Positions 7,773-20,666 of a stretch of DNA of 64,000 nucleotides are shown here, piece after piece. Position numbers and translations under genes: made by a program. The stretch comes from Acidovorax sp. SUPP3334 (GTDB lineage Bacteria; Pseudomonadota; Gammaproteobacteria; Burkholderiales; Burkholderiaceae_C), in assembly GCF_030159055.1 (NCBI RefSeq), contig NZ_BQXQ01000024.1, positions 16,461-80,460 on the forward strand, in the 5' to 3' direction. The stretch's first letter is position 1. The number at the start of each line of letters is the position of its first letter. A model generated the notes under the pieces. The model made no database searches, was not told the origin of the DNA, and saw only the letters and a list, made by a program, of their open reading frames with translations.

Positions 7773-9473
7773 TCAGGCGACCACGTGCACCAGTTGCATC
7801 ATTCCGAGGTCTTCGTGGTCGAGCGCGTGGCAATGCCAGACGAACTGGCCGTGGAAGTCGGTGAAACGCATGCGAAACGTGATGCTCCCCATGGGCGGCA
7901 CCGGCAGGGTGTCGGCCCAGTAGGGCTGGACGGATTCACCGTTGACCCGGACCACGTAGCTGTCGTTGACGTGGATGTGGAACGGGTGCGGGTAACCATT
8001 CAGGTTCTGGATGGTCCACTCTTGCACCGCGCCCAGGGCCACCGTCTGCGTGGCCGTCAGGGACGACTGGAAGGGCGACAGCCGCGCCTGCGGCGAGGCA
8101 TCGCCCGACGAGAAAACGGTGTCGGTGAAGCCCGCCACGCCATCGGACAGCGGAATGAACCAGCCCTCGCCGGCCGGAATGGGCCGGGCCAGGCGCTCGC
8201 TGGTCTTGGGCTGCACGGCGAGCACCAGGCTGCGCTGCTTGCCGCCGTGGCTCGCCAGCTCTTCGTCGGTGATGGGCGCGTGCTCGGCGTAGCGCGGCAG
8301 GCGCGCGGGCTGGGGCAGCGGGGTGGACAGCGGCGTGCCCTCCGCCACGATGCGCGCGACGATCTCCTCCTGGGCCTCGCTGGAAGGTGCATTGGACGCG
8401 CGCAGGTAGTACGTGCCCGGCACATCGCTGGCCTTCACCACGACCGAATGGCGGTTGCCGGGGTACAGCGCATTGCCGGGCCAGTGCGCGTTGTCGAACT
8501 GCCCCGAAGTCGCCGCGTTGATGGGCTTGAAACGGCGGTCGAACACGTTGCCGTCCTTGGCGTAAGCCCACAGCGTATGGCCGTCCAGCACGGGGTTGAA
8601 CGGGTAGAACGACGCCGTGTTGATGAGGTGCCACTGCTGCACTTCGCCCGGCCGCATCACGATGGTGGGCTGGTAGGCCCCGTTGAGCAGAAAGCCCGAC
8701 GTGGCGGTGCGGATGGAGTCGTAGAACGACTCCGTCTTGCCATCGCCCGTCAGGTTGACCTTGTGCACATGGATCGCCCGCTCGCGGATGTCCGGCGTGT
8801 CGATGAAGGTGTCCTTCGGATCGTGGATGAGGATCGCGCCGAACATGCCGCTGGAGACCTGCACGTTGGACGAGCCGTGCAGGTGGGGGTGGTACCAGTA
8901 GATGCCATTGGTGTGGTCGGCGGGAATGGCCACCTCGTGCTGGCGGCTGGCGCCGGGCAGCACGCCGGCCTCGGCCATGTCCACCACGTAGTCGCCGAAC
9001 ACGCCGGGCCGGATCTCGCGCGGATCGACGTGCAGGCCGTGGAAATGCAGATTGGTGCTGTTCTGGTGATTGAGGTAGTCGAGCGACGACTGGCCTTTCA
9101 CGTTCGCGGGCAACTCGTTGACCAGGCGGATGCGCAGCGTGTCGCCGGGCTGCAGATGCAGCGTGGGCGCCATGTACTGGCCGTTGAAGCTGCGCAGCGC
9201 GGTCTGCACGGTCGTGGCCACGCCGGGGTAGGCGGGCGGCTGCGCATTCGCGATGCGAAGCGGCTGCGCACCGTAGCGCGCGAACAGGTCCAGGCTGAGC
9301 TGGCCGCCGGAGGACGACAGCGCCACGGGCTCGGGCAGCGTGTCCGCCGTGGGTCCTGCCGAACTGCCGCCGCAACCGGCCAGCGGCGCAATGACGCTGC
9401 CCAGAGAAAGGCCGAACATCCACTGCAGGCTGCCGCGCCGCGTGGGCGCCGTGGTCGATGAAAAATCGGTCAT
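7773..9473 (-). CDS. Multicopper oxidase, exported
   Basis: This 566-residue laccase/CotA/CueO-like multicopper oxidase oxidises metals or phenols while reducing oxygen to water. All four copper-binding blocks are present: HFHGLHVD near 143, WYHPHLHGSS near 191, HPFHIHVND near 494 and HCHALDHEDLGMMQ near 546. The last contains the His-Cys-His and the Met axial ligand of the blue-copper site. The N-terminus TRRGSLQWMFGLSLGSV looks like a Tat signal, followed by PLAGC, a possible lipobox. The start is ATG at 9473. The RCC1-repeat remnant follows immediately upstream on the same strand, with an 11-bp gap, so the two may have been co-transcribed. Confidence 0.9.
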   Translation of the reverse strand: MTDFSSTTAPTRRGSLQWMFGLSLGSVIAPLAGCGGSSAGPTADTLPEPVALSSSGGQLSLDLFARYGAQPLRIANAQPPAYPGVATTVQTALRSFNGQYMAPTLHLQPGDTLRIRLVNELPANVKGQSSLDYLNHQNSTNLHFHGLHVDPREIRPGVFGDYVVDMAEAGVLPGASRQHEVAIPADHTNGIYWYHPHLHGSSNVQVSSGMFGAILIHDPKDTFIDTPDIRERAIHVHKVNLTGDGKTESFYDSIRTATSGFLLNGAYQPTIVMRPGEVQQWHLINTASFYPFNPVLDGHTLWAYAKDGNVFDRRFKPINAATSGQFDNAHWPGNALYPGNRHSVVVKASDVPGTYYLRASNAPSSEAQEEIVARIVAEGTPLSTPLPQPARLPRYAEHAPITDEELASHGGKQRSLVLAVQPKTSERLARPIPAGEGWFIPLSDGVAGFTDTVFSSGDASPQARLSPFQSSLTATQTVALGAVQEWTIQNLNGYPHPFHIHVNDSYVVRVNGESVQPYWADTLPVPPMGSITFRMRFTDFHGQFVWHCHALDHEDLGMMQLVHVVA

Positions 9474-9483
9474 GGCGGGGCTT

Positions 9484-10411
9484 TCAGGCGAAGGCGATGG
9501 GATGGGGCCGCGCCTGCACGGCGACGGACGGGAAGGCGCCGCAAGCGGACGAGCGGTTATCGCCCCAGGCGAACAGTCCGGCATCGGTGCGCGCCAGCAC
9601 GTGGCCCGTGCCAGCGGCCAGCTGCAGCACGCCGCGCAGGCCCTGCACGCGCAACGGCTTGGCGGAAAAGGCCGCGCCGTCCTGCGCCAGCTGACCCATT
9701 CCGTTCCATCCCCAGGCGAACACATCGCCCTGCCGCGACAGCGCCACCGTATAGAACATGCCCGCATCCACCTGCGCCACCGCGAAACCGGTGCGCACCC
9801 GCACGGGCTGGGTGAAATAGCGCCTGGCGCCATCGCCGGCCTGTCCGTACTGGTTGGAGCCCCAGGCCCAGAGGCGACCCTGCGCATCCACCGCGAAGCT
9901 GTGCGTATCGCCCGCCGCGACCTGCACGGCGCGCGCAGGCAGTTGCACGCGCACGGGCAAGGCGGACTCTTTCAGTGCCCAGTTGCCCATACGCCGCCAT
10001 GCCCCAGGACCACACCGTGCCGTCGGCCTGCAGCGCGAATGCGGCTGCCTCGGTCTGCGCCACCTGAATGGCCGATGCGGGCAGGTCCGCCACACCCACG
10101 CGGTCGGCCCCCTGCTCCGGCGACACCACGGGCCGGCAAGCCACCACGGCGCCGCACTCGCGCACGGCCAGCGTGTGGGAATGCCCATCGTGCACCGCGG
10201 CGAACGGCAGGCCCGCGTTCAGCCACTGGGGCTGCGGCTGCGCGTAGCGGTTGTGGCCGATCTCGGTGGGGCTGGACATGCACAGCTCACCGGGGTAGCC
10301 GGGCGGCAGTTGGACGCCGAGCCGCTTGACGCCGCCCCAACCGTAGGCTGCACCGTCTGCGGCCAGCGCGATGGACCGGTCCCGGCCGGCGCTCAAGGTG
10401 ACGAACTTCAT
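9484..10411 (-). pseudogene. RCC1-repeat (beta-propeller) protein, frameshifted
   Basis: Two overlapping frames together give one RCC1-like propeller protein of about 309 codons. The first part runs from ATG at 10411 (MKFVTLSAGRDRSIALAADG) to WSWGMAAYGQLG. A frame change near 9975-9990 is needed to continue with LPARAVQVAAGDTHSFAVDA, LWAWGSNQYGQAGDG, VFAWGWNGMGQLAQDG and LFAWGDN. The total length is not a multiple of three. RCC1 repeats are protein-interaction modules. It directly precedes the multicopper oxidase on the same strand. A sequencing indel cannot be ruled out. Confidence 0.75.
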
Positions 10412-10717
10412 GGGTAGCGCCCTCGCTGCCAACGTGCCATCGCGGATCGAAAGCGCTGTCGATGGAATGCATGGCTTGTCCTTCGGCACGGCCGAACCGT
10501 TGATGGGGCGCATGAGGCGTTTCATACGCAGCAAACGGCGACCATTTCCACCGCTGCACCGACGAATCGTGACGCTTCGCCCCGCGCGCATCAACTGGGT
10601 TGGATCAGGGTTTTTGCACGCCATGTCGACGGCCACGGGCTCTTCCAAACGTTCTGAGACACCGAGCCTCGTATCGCGGGCAACGGGGCCGACCTGGTCG
10701 AGCACGCCAGTCAAGCC
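10412..10717. other. Intergenic region between divergent broken genes
   Basis: About 300 bp separate the RCC1 gene start (minus strand) from the AraC remnant (plus strand). Codons resembling the N-terminal part of the AraC regulator can be read from about 10,658, right after an in-frame TGA at 10,655. The rest shows no coding or promoter signal I can support. Confidence 0.4.
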
Positions 10718-11408
10718 ATGCATGCCGTTCGCACCGAAGCGATGTGCCGGCAAGACGGCGCCGATGATTTCGCCCTGTCGCTGATGGCCGAATGCGACTG
10801 GGCCACTCGGGACAACCACGAAACCCAGCACATCTCGGCGGGCATGCTGTACCTGGTGGACTACGCGCGGCCGGTACAGGTGCGTCGCTCCCGCCACCGG
10901 AACCTGTCCATCATCCTCTCGCGCAAAAATGGCCGCCACCTGGCGCGAGGCACCTCGCATGGGGACCGGCGAACGTGCCGTGGCCATCAAGGCCTGTGCC
11001 GACATGGCCCTCGCGCTGCTGCAGGCATCGCAGGGCGCCGGGCTCGAACCCGACGCCGGCCGGTTCGACGACAGCCTTCACCACGCTGCCTGGGGACTGA
11101 TCCGGCGCCATTGCGGCGATCGGGAGTTCGATGCCGAACGGCTCGCGGTGCTGCTGGAATGCTCGCGTGCCTCGCTGTACCGCCTGTTCGCCCGCCATGG
11201 CGAGGGCGTGGCCTCGGCGATCTGGACCGCCCGGCTGGAAGCGGCCTGGCAGCAGGTGACGGTCCACGACGGCGCGGGCCTGGCCGCTCGGGCCAGCCTG
11301 TCGGACATCGCGCTGCGCTGCGGGTTTTCCGACCCGTCCACCTTCCAGCGGATGTTCAAGCGCCGCTTCGGCATGAGCCCGCGCGAGGCGCGCGCTCAAG
11401 GGCGCTGA
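10718..11408 (+). pseudogene. AraC-family regulator, frameshifted
   Basis: The C-terminal 150 codons (from about 10,929) encode an AraC helix-turn-helix pair: FDAERLAVLLECSRASLYRLF and LSDIALRCGFSDPSTFQRMF, ending RRFGMSPREARAQGR. The upstream sensor part is in a different frame (MLYLVDYARPVQV, then HRNLSIILSR). The switch lies near 10,925-10,990, where there is a run of five A. An in-frame stop at 10,655 further limits the N-terminus. The intact gene would have bound DNA through the C-terminal domain and a ligand through the N-terminal one. It precedes dnaG by 45 bp. Confidence 0.7.
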
Positions 11409-11453
11409 CCGCTGCCCGGCGACGGTGTCGGCACCTTGGGGGACAATCGCAGG

Positions 11454-13448
11454 GTGTCCATCCCCCAGTCGTTCATCCAGGAATTGCTCGCCCGCGTCGA
11501 TGTGGTCGACATCGTCGGCCGCTACGTGCAGCTCAAGAAGGGAGGCGCCAACTTCATGGGGCTGTGCCCCTTCCACGGGGAGAAATCGCCCTCGTTCAGC
11601 GTCAGCCCGTCCAAACAGTTCTATCACTGCTTCGGCTGCGGCAAGAACGGCAATGCCATCGGCTTTCTCATGGACCACGCAGGCATGGGCTTCGTGGAAG
11701 CCGTTCAGGACCTGGCCCAGCAGGTGGGCCTGCAGGTGCCGCAGGACGATGTTTCTCCACAAGAGCGCGAGCGGGCCGCCGCACAGCGGCAAAAGCAGGC
11801 CACGCTCACGGACGTACTCGAAAAAGCGGTCGAATCCTTTCGCAAGCACCTGAAAGACTCGCCACGGGCCGTGGGCTATTTCAAGGGGCGCGGCGTCTCC
11901 GGCACGGTGGCCAAGCGCTACGGGCTGGGCTACGCGCCCGAAGGCTGGCGCAATCTGGCCAGCGTGTTTCCCGAATACGACAGCCCGCTGCTGGCCGAAA
12001 GCGGCCTGGTCATCGTGAACGAGGAAGACGGCAAGCGCTACGACCGTTTTCGGGACCGCGTGATGTTCCCGATCCGCAACGTCAAGGGCGAATGCATCGG
12101 TTTCGGCGGGCGCGTGCTGGGCGACGACAAGCCCAAGTACCTCAACTCCCCCGAAACCCCCGTCTTCCACAAGGGCCGCGAACTCTACGGCCTGTTCGAG
12201 GCGCGCACCGCCATCCGGGAACACGGCTATGCCCTCGTCACCGAGGGCTACATGGACGTGGTCGCTCTGGCGCAGCTAGGGTTTCCGAACGCAGTGGCGA
12301 CACTGGGCACGGCCTGCACGGCCGACCATGTGCACAAGCTGTTCCGCTTTACCGACACGGTGGTGTTCAGCTTCGACGGCGATGCGGCCGGGCGGCGCGC
12401 GGCGCGCAAAGCGCTCGACGGCGCCCTGCCCTACGCCACCGACACGCGCAGCGTGAAATTTCTGTTTCTGCCGGCCGAGCACGATCCCGACAGCTTCATC
12501 CGCGAACATGGCACCGATGCCTTCGCGCGCCATGTGGGCGAGGCATTGCCGCTCAGCCGGTTCCTGATCGAAGCCGCCCGCGAAAACTGCGACCTGGGCA
12601 CCGCCGAGGGCCGGGCCCACATGGTGAGCAACGCCAGGCCTTTGTGGTCCGCCTTGCCCGACGGAGCGCTCAAGCGGCAGCTGCTGACCGAACTAGCCGA
12701 ACTGGGGCAACTGGATGCCCGCGACCTGTCCGACCTGTGGAACCAGGCCGCCGCACAGGACGCGAGCCGCCAGGGCGGGGGCGGAGCACACCGGGCGGCC
12801 GGTGGCGGCCAGGCGCCTTCGGGCTATGCCGACGAGCCGCCATGGAGCCACCCGCCGCAGGATGCGGGATGGGCGCCTGCCGGTGAACCGTCCGGCGGCT
12901 ACGGCTACGCCGCCAAACCGTTTCGCAAAAACAACGGGGACTGGAAAGGCAAGGGACGCTGGAACAAGGAAGACGAGCGGCCCATCCAGCCGCGGCTGCC
13001 ACGCACCCCGGCCGCAAGCCGCACCGACCATGCGGCGCGGCTTTTGTTGTCGCACATGGAGTTTCTGGAAGAACTGGCGCACGAAGAACATGCCGTGCTG
13101 TGCGCCCAGCCGGCGCCGCACGGGCCGCTTTTTACCTGGCTGGAGGGCCAGTTGCACGAACATGGTCCGCTCGCCTGGGCGGTGCTGCGGGAAAGCCTGC
13201 GCGGGCACGAGTGCGAAGCGCTGGCAGAGCGGGTGATGACCGGCTCGCATGCCCAGACCGAGGGCGACGTGCAAGAGCTGCGCGCAGAGCTGCGCGACCT
13301 GCTCGACCGCATGCTCATCGAGGAGTTCAAGCGCCAGCAGAGCGCGCTCATCCTTCTCGCGGCGCGCGACCCTGCCGCGCTCGCGCAGTACCAGGTGCTG
13401 GAGCAGCGGCTCAAGGCTTTGCGCGGAATTTCGCTCAAACCGGCTTGA
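11454..13448 (+). CDS. dnaG: DNA primase DnaG
   Basis: This 664-residue primase makes the RNA primers for replication. The N-terminal CHC2 zinc finger ([11 protein letters not shown] ... [10 protein letters not shown], about residues 36-64) is complete. The TOPRIM catalytic core has EGYMDVV near 264 and [13 protein letters not shown] near 306. The C-terminal helicase-binding region follows a Gly/Pro-rich linker (residues about 440-520). GTG at 11454 ([15 protein letters not shown]) gives the normal N-terminus; an in-frame TTG six codons earlier is less likely. rpoD follows, as in the classic rpsU-dnaG-rpoD macromolecular synthesis operon, although rpsU is not immediately upstream here. Confidence 0.97.
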   Translation: MSIPQSFIQELLARVDVVDIVGRYVQLKKGGANFMGLCPFHGEKSPSFSVSPSKQFYHCFGCGKNGNAIGFLMDHAGMGFVEAVQDLAQQVGLQVPQDDVSPQERERAAAQRQKQATLTDVLEKAVESFRKHLKDSPRAVGYFKGRGVSGTVAKRYGLGYAPEGWRNLASVFPEYDSPLLAESGLVIVNEEDGKRYDRFRDRVMFPIRNVKGECIGFGGRVLGDDKPKYLNSPETPVFHKGRELYGLFEARTAIREHGYALVTEGYMDVVALAQLGFPNAVATLGTACTADHVHKLFRFTDTVVFSFDGDAAGRRAARKALDGALPYATDTRSVKFLFLPAEHDPDSFIREHGTDAFARHVGEALPLSRFLIEAARENCDLGTAEGRAHMVSNARPLWSALPDGALKRQLLTELAELGQLDARDLSDLWNQAAAQDASRQGGGGAHRAAGGGQAPSGYADEPPWSHPPQDAGWAPAGEPSGGYGYAAKPFRKNNGDWKGKGRWNKEDERPIQPRLPRTPAASRTDHAARLLLSHMEFLEELAHEEHAVLCAQPAPHGPLFTWLEGQLHEHGPLAWAVLRESLRGHECEALAERVMTGSHAQTEGDVQELRAELRDLLDRMLIEEFKRQQSALILLAARDPAALAQYQVLEQRLKALRGISLKPA

Positions 13449-13701
13449 AAAAACGGCACGCCGCTATAATTTAAGGTTCATCGGCAAGAGCGACAGCAGC
13501 ACCTCCGGGCCGGGCAACAGTGACACACACGCACGACCGCCCTTCACACCGCAAGGACTGCACACCAAATGTTCGCCCACACATCTTGCCCCGAGGGTCG
13601 CTCCCTCGAACCGCGAAGGCTCCGGCCTTTGCCGTGCCACCCGCGCCGGGAACCATGGCGCTTGCGTTTTCTTTGTGTCCGTTTTTGATCCCGAGGTGCC
13701 C

Positions 13702-16074
<2,373 letters not shown>

Positions 16075-16109
16075 CCCGCCCTGCCCTTCGGGCGGGCGCC
16101 AACGAAAAA

Positions 16110-16144
16110 GCCTGCCTCCGCATTTTGCGGAGGCAGGCTTTTTT
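16110..16144 (+). terminator. Rho-independent terminator after rpoD
   Basis: A perfect 13-bp stem GCCTGCCTCCGCA / TGCGGAGGCAGGC with a TTT loop is followed by six T. An A5 run precedes the stem, so it may also work on the opposite strand. It lies 36 bp after the rpoD stop. Confidence 0.93.
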
Positions 16145-16514
16145 CATGGTTGGACGTTTTCGCGAAAGCACCCCCTTGGACGGGTGGGAAAAAGCCCCGC
16201 CACCCGCCGGAAGATGGCGGGCCGCCACATTCTTCGCCGGGCAAGGCAGATGAGATTGACGCGGGTCGCTTTCCAAAAATTCGCTTTTGGTTTAAAACCT
16301 TGAAACATAATCTTACGAATAACGTTGCAGTACATACAGCCAGTTTCCACGCAGATGGAAAGGCGGGAGGTTAGAAACCGAAGCGGCTGGCCCCAGGGGC
16401 GAAGCGTCAGCGGCCACCTCATGAAGTGAAGCAAATCCCAAGCACCACTCGAACCCGCCATGAAAAAGCGGCTGGTCTATTTTTTTCTGTTGCAAGAAAG
16501 AAGGAGTCACTCCC
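16145..16514. other. Gene-free stretch before the chemoreceptor
   Basis: About 370 bp hold no convincing gene. The first part is GC-rich. The stretch at 16,280-16,330 is markedly AT-rich (TTTAAAACC, CATAATC), which suggests the chemoreceptor promoter lies here, but no clear -35/-10 pair or FliA-type site could be fixed. Confidence 0.5.
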
Positions 16515-18164
16515 ATGAACGACCGATTTTTCGGAAACCTTCGCATCGGCACCCGCATCACGCTGGCGTTCCTGGCGACCATCGCGCTGCTGATCCTGGT
16601 GTCGGGCATCGCCATGTCGGCACTGAACAACGTCAACCAGGCGCTGACGCTGGTGACCAAGGACTACTACGCCAAAGTCCGGTTGCTGAACGAAATTTCG
16701 GACGAGGTGGATCAGCAGGCCCGCTACGTGCGCAATCTGGTGATCTTCGAAGACCCCACACAGCGGACTCAGGAGATCAAGAGCATGGAGGGGAGCCGCG
16801 AGCTCATCAACGGCAAGTACGCCACGCTGAGCCCGACCGTGCAGAGCGACGCCGGAAAGAAGCTGCTGGCAGACACCCTGGAACTGCGCATTCCCTACGT
16901 GAGAGACGTCGACACGTTCCTCGGCCTGGTGCGCGCCAACCAGACGGACCAGGCCAAGGCCGTGCTGGCCAACACGCTGCGCGGCCATCAACTCGCATAC
17001 ATGGCGGCAATCGACAAGATGTCCGAGCACCAGCAGGTACAGATGGACAAAGCCAGCGAGGGGGCCGACCGCCAGGTTCAGTCGGGCTTTCAGTTCATCG
17101 TCGGGATCACCGGGGTGGCCGTGGTCATGTCGCTGCTGCTGGGCTGGCTCATCACGCGCTCCATCACCCGCCCGATCGGTCGCGCGGTGCAGATCGCGGA
17201 GACGGTCGCAGCCGGCGACCTGACGTCGCACATCGAAGCGAACAGCAAGGACGAAGTCGGCCAGTTGCTGAACGCCTTGCAGCGCATGAATGCCAGCCTG
17301 GTGCAGATCGTGGGCAGCGTCCGCACGAGCGCAGACTCCATCGCCACGGGCTCGGTGCAGATCGCCAACGGCAATGCCGACCTCAGCCAGCGCACCGAAG
17401 AGCAGGCCAGCAACCTGGAACAGACGGCGGCATCGATGGAAGAGCTGACCTCCACCGTGCAGCAGAACGCGGACTCTGCGCGGCGTGCCCACCAGTTGGC
17501 CTCGGGCGCATCGGCGGTGGCGACGCAGGGCGGTACGGTGGTGGGCAACGTCGTGTCCACCATGCAGGACATTCAGCAGAACTCCGGCCGGATGGCGGAG
17601 ATCATCGGGGTGATCGACGGCATCGCCTTCCAGACCAACATCCTCGCGCTGAATGCTGCGGTCGAAGCGGCCCGCGCCGGCGAGCAGGGACGAGGCTTTG
17701 CCGTGGTGGCCAGCGAGGTGCGCTCGCTGGCAGGACGCTCGGCCGAGGCGGCCAAGGAGATCAAGGCCATGATCGAATCGAGCGTTTCCCGGGTGAGTAC
17801 CGGCGCCGATCTGGTGGCACAGGCCGGACGCACCATGGCCGATGTCGTGGCGCAGGTCACGCAGGTGTCCACGCTGCTGTCGGAAATCAGCGCGGCGAGT
17901 GCCGAGCAATCCAGCGGCATCAACCAGGTGGGCGATGCCGTGCAGCAGCTGGACCAGGTCACGCAGCAGAACGCCGCGTTGGTGGAAGAAAGCGCGGCAG
18001 CAGCCGATAGCCTCAAGTTTCAGGCCGAGTCGCTGTCGCGCATGGTGGCGCAGTTCCGGCTGCCGGGAGACTCGGACGCCAGCGCATCCGGCACAGCAGG
18101 CAGCCCCGGAGCGCTGCCGCCGCCCCCGGCCCGGCGCCTGATCGCCTCATCGGCCGCTTACTGA
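16515..18164 (+). CDS. Methyl-accepting chemotaxis protein
   Basis: This 549-residue membrane chemoreceptor has a first membrane helix at about residues 11-33 and a four-helix-bundle periplasmic sensor (residues about 40-190). A second membrane helix ([19 protein letters not shown]) lies near 195. A HAMP domain starts at [16 protein letters not shown]. The long cytoplasmic signalling hairpin has its tip at [20 protein letters not shown]. Glu/Gln-rich methylation helices flank the tip. No C-terminal CheR-binding pentapeptide is seen; the end is Pro/Ala-rich. It signals to CheA/CheW. An AGAAAGAAGGAG site precedes the ATG. No che genes lie nearby. Confidence 0.95.
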   Translation: MNDRFFGNLRIGTRITLAFLATIALLILVSGIAMSALNNVNQALTLVTKDYYAKVRLLNEISDEVDQQARYVRNLVIFEDPTQRTQEIKSMEGSRELINGKYATLSPTVQSDAGKKLLADTLELRIPYVRDVDTFLGLVRANQTDQAKAVLANTLRGHQLAYMAAIDKMSEHQQVQMDKASEGADRQVQSGFQFIVGITGVAVVMSLLLGWLITRSITRPIGRAVQIAETVAAGDLTSHIEANSKDEVGQLLNALQRMNASLVQIVGSVRTSADSIATGSVQIANGNADLSQRTEEQASNLEQTAASMEELTSTVQQNADSARRAHQLASGASAVATQGGTVVGNVVSTMQDIQQNSGRMAEIIGVIDGIAFQTNILALNAAVEAARAGEQGRGFAVVASEVRSLAGRSAEAAKEIKAMIESSVSRVSTGADLVAQAGRTMADVVAQVTQVSTLLSEISAASAEQSSGINQVGDAVQQLDQVTQQNAALVEESAAAADSLKFQAESLSRMVAQFRLPGDSDASASGTAGSPGALPPPPARRLIASSAAY

Positions 18165-18214
18165 ACCGCGGAGAGCGCTGGCGGCGGCGGGGATACAGCC
18201 CATGCATCAAATAA

Positions 18215-18266
18215 CCCTCCAGCGCTTATCCCAAAAGCGCTTAATGCTCATTTATTTATAGCAAAC
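18215..18266 (+). repeat. Dispersed repeat copy C (diverged)
   Basis: CCCTCCAGCGCTTATCCCAA, AAGCGCTTAATGCTC and ATTTATAGCAAAC form a variant with a second GCGC arm (AGCGCTT ... AAGCGCTT). It belongs with the other copies by the CTCCAGCGC start and TAGCAAA end. It lies between the chemoreceptor and the convergent chimeric gene. Confidence 0.55.
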
Positions 18267-18280
18267 GCTACTGAACCTGT

Positions 18281-19783
18281 TCAGGAGGCCAACGCGTGCA
18301 TCTCTGCGATCAGGTCGGATTTGCCTTCGAACCCGATGCCCGGCAACGGCGGCAGCGTGACGTAGCCGTTCTCCACCTTCACGCCGTCCGGGAATCCGCC
18401 GTAGGGCTGGAAAAGGTCGGGATAGCTTTCATTGCCGCCCAGCCCCAGGCCGGCCGCGATGGCCAGCGGCATCTGGTGGCCCCCGTGCGGAATGCAGCGG
18501 CTGGGTGACCAGCCGTGGTCCTTGAGCATGCCGCCGTGGCGGATGAGGTTGCGCGCGTCCTGCATGGAAAACAGGTTCTCGCCCGTTGCCATCGGGCCCT
18601 TGTACACCTCGCCGAGCCTGGCCTGCAGTTCGTAGTCGAGCGGATCGCCGGCCTCCTCGTACCAGAACAGCGGGTACTGCGACAGGGCACGGCCGTAGTC
18701 GATGGCGGTCTGCAAGTCGAACCGGCCGTTGGCGTCCACCGCCAGTTGCTGCCCCGGTCCGAGGATCTTGAGCACCGATTCGATGCGCTCGCAGTCGTCG
18801 GCCAGCGAGGCGCCGCCGATCTTCATCTTGACCACCGAGTAGCCGCGCGCCAGATAGCTGGTCATCTCGCGCTGCAGGCCTTCCACGCCCTTGCCGGGGT
18901 AGTAGTAGCCACCGGCGGCATACACGAAGACGCGCGGGTCGGGCGTGCCGTTGCCGTAGCGCTCGGCCAGCAGCTGGTAGAGCGGCTGGCCGGCGATCTT
19001 GGCCACCGCGTCCCACACGGCCATGTCGATGGTGCCCACGGCCACCGAGCGCTCGCCATGGCCGCCGGGCTTCTCGTTGATCATCATGCGGGCCCAGACC
19101 TTGTGCGGGTCGAGGTTCTCGCCAGTGCCGTCCACCAGCGTGGCGTCCACGCCCTGCACCATCGATGCCAGCAGGTATTCGTCGTGGCAGGTGTGGATGG
19201 CCTTGGAGGGATCGGCCTCGCGGATCGCCTGGATGTCGCGGGCGTACTTGTTCATGTCGCGCTGGCCCACCTTGAAGGCCTGCAGGTACGGCAGCTTGGC
19301 GAGTTCGGCCAGCAGCTGCGACGAGTACGAAGCGCGCGTCCACGCGGGGTACACGTGGCACACCAGATCAAGGCCCGGCGCGGCTTTGTGGATGGCCTCG
19401 AAATACTGCAGCGCATGGCCCGGCGTGAAGCCGAAGCGCAGCCAGTGGTGGGGCGGCATCACGTCCAGCGCCACGGCGCCGGCGGCCTGGGCGGCGCGGG
19501 CGTGCTCTGCGGCTTCGGCCAGGCCTTCGCACACGATGGAGGAGATGACGGGCGTGCGGCCCTTCAATTCATCGGCCACGATGCGCGTGACCTCGGCGCG
19601 TTCGGCCAGCGTCAGCGAAAACACCTCGCCCGTGTGGCCGTTGGTCATGATGGCCACCACGCCCTCATGGCCGGCCAGCCAGGAGGCCAGCTTGCGCAAG
19701 GCGGGCTCGTCGATGCGGTGGTCGGGGGTGAAGGGGCACGAGATGGCGGGGATGATCCCACGATAATTCGCGATGGCAGGCAT
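18281..19783 (-). pseudogene. In-frame chimera: dihydrodipicolinate-synthase-like N-terminus fused to enolase-superfamily (tartrate dehydratase-like) C-terminus
   Basis: The 500-codon frame joins two unrelated enzymes. Residues 1 to about 225 are a DapA/N-acetylneuraminate-lyase-type barrel (GIIPAISCPFTPDHRIDEPA, MTNGHTGEVFSLT, YLQAFKVGQRDM with the Schiff-base Lys region). The barrel stops near ASMVQGVDA, short of its C-terminus. From TGENLDPHKVWARMM on it is a mandelate-racemase-group dehydratase, with KMKIGG, VDANGRFD, YEEAGDPLD, ATGENLF and IPHGGHQ. It lacks the capping N-terminal domain. About 25-30 residues also seem to be missing between RHGGM and LKDHGWSP. Two adjacent catabolic genes were probably joined by a deletion; neither enzyme is complete. 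ATG at 19783 has a GGAG site. Confidence 0.75.
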
Positions 19784-19794
19784 GCAGAGTCTCC

Positions 19795-20560
19795 GTGATG
19801 GGTGCAGATGAACGACTCCTGCCGCTGATGGAAACCCTGCTGGGCAATCTGGAGGCCGCGCGCATCAAGGCGCGGGCGGCGCATGACACGGCGGCGGCCA
19901 GCCTGCGCTTTGCGGCCACGCATGTCATCTCGCTCACGTTCTTTCCGCGCTGGCTGGGCGACCTGGAGGCGCAGTTGCGCCTGGGTCCGATCCAGACCAT
20001 GTCGGACAGCTCGCGCGCGCGAGGACCTGGCCCTGCAGCGGCGAGTGCAGTTCGTCCTGTGCCACAGGCATGCCGAGGTGCCCGGCCGGCTGGACGATGC
20101 CCAGTACCCCATGCTGCGGCTGTCCGACGACGTGCTGCAGCCGGTGAGCGCGGCCGGCACGGCGGGCCGCCCGCTGCACGCCATCGGCCAGGGGAGCGGG
20201 CCCTTGCCCCTGCTGGCCTACAGCGATGCCTCGGGCCTGGGCCGGATCATGCGGGCGCGCATGCGGGGCCTGCACGGAGACGGCGGGGAGTCGGCCGTGC
20301 CGGGCAGCGTGGCCGTGGTGTTCACCGCGCACCATGCAGTGCTGCTCAAGACCATGGCGCTGGAAGGCCGTGGCGTGGCCTGGCTTCCCCGCAGCCTGAT
20401 CGCCGACGAGCTGCGGGCGGGAACGCTGGTGGCGGCCGGTGAAAGCGCCTGGGACGTTCCGGTGGAGATTCGCATGTGCCGCCAGCGGGCCGAAATGTCG
20501 CCGGTGGCCGAGTCGCTGTGGTCGCTGGCGGTCGGACAGCACGTCAAGACAACCCAATAG
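19795..20560 (+). pseudogene. LysR-family regulator remnant lacking its DNA-binding domain
   Basis: The sequence begins inside the linker helix (ERLLPLMETLLGNLEAARIK) and continues with the effector-binding domain (AATHVISLTFFPRWLGDLEA). It therefore lacks the N-terminal winged helix of about 60-70 residues. The frame is lost near 20,008-20,018 within a CGCGCGCG tract and continues as EDLALQRRVQFVLCHRHAEV ... LEGRGVAWLPRSLIADEL to the normal end at 20,560. Only 11 bp separate it from the chimeric gene start, so the deletion also removed the divergent promoter region. It was probably the regulator of the neighbouring catabolic genes. Confidence 0.75.
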
Positions 20561-20614
20561 CCCAGCACCGCCGTATTCATTGCGCATGATGCTATTAATT
20601 AAATAGCATTGATA
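20561..20614 (-). repeat. Dispersed repeat copy D
   Basis: CCCAGCACCGCCGTATTCAT, TGCGCATGATGC and ATTAATTAAATAGCATTGAT match the core of copies A and B, but the AT-rich palindrome sits on the other side of the CCGCCGTAT block. It starts at the end of the lysR remnant and lies upstream of the histidine kinase. Confidence 0.6.
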
Positions 20615-20666
20615 GACTACCGCAGCCTCGGCACATAATGCAGACCCTTCGCATTCCGACGGCCCC

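Noticed and set aside
7656..9461. 601-codon open frame opposite the multicopper oxidase
   Set aside because: It is an antisense shadow. All copper-binding motifs are on the minus strand.
18515..19798. 427-codon plus-strand frame over the chimeric gene
   Set aside because: It is an antisense shadow without domain features. The minus frame shows two enzyme families.
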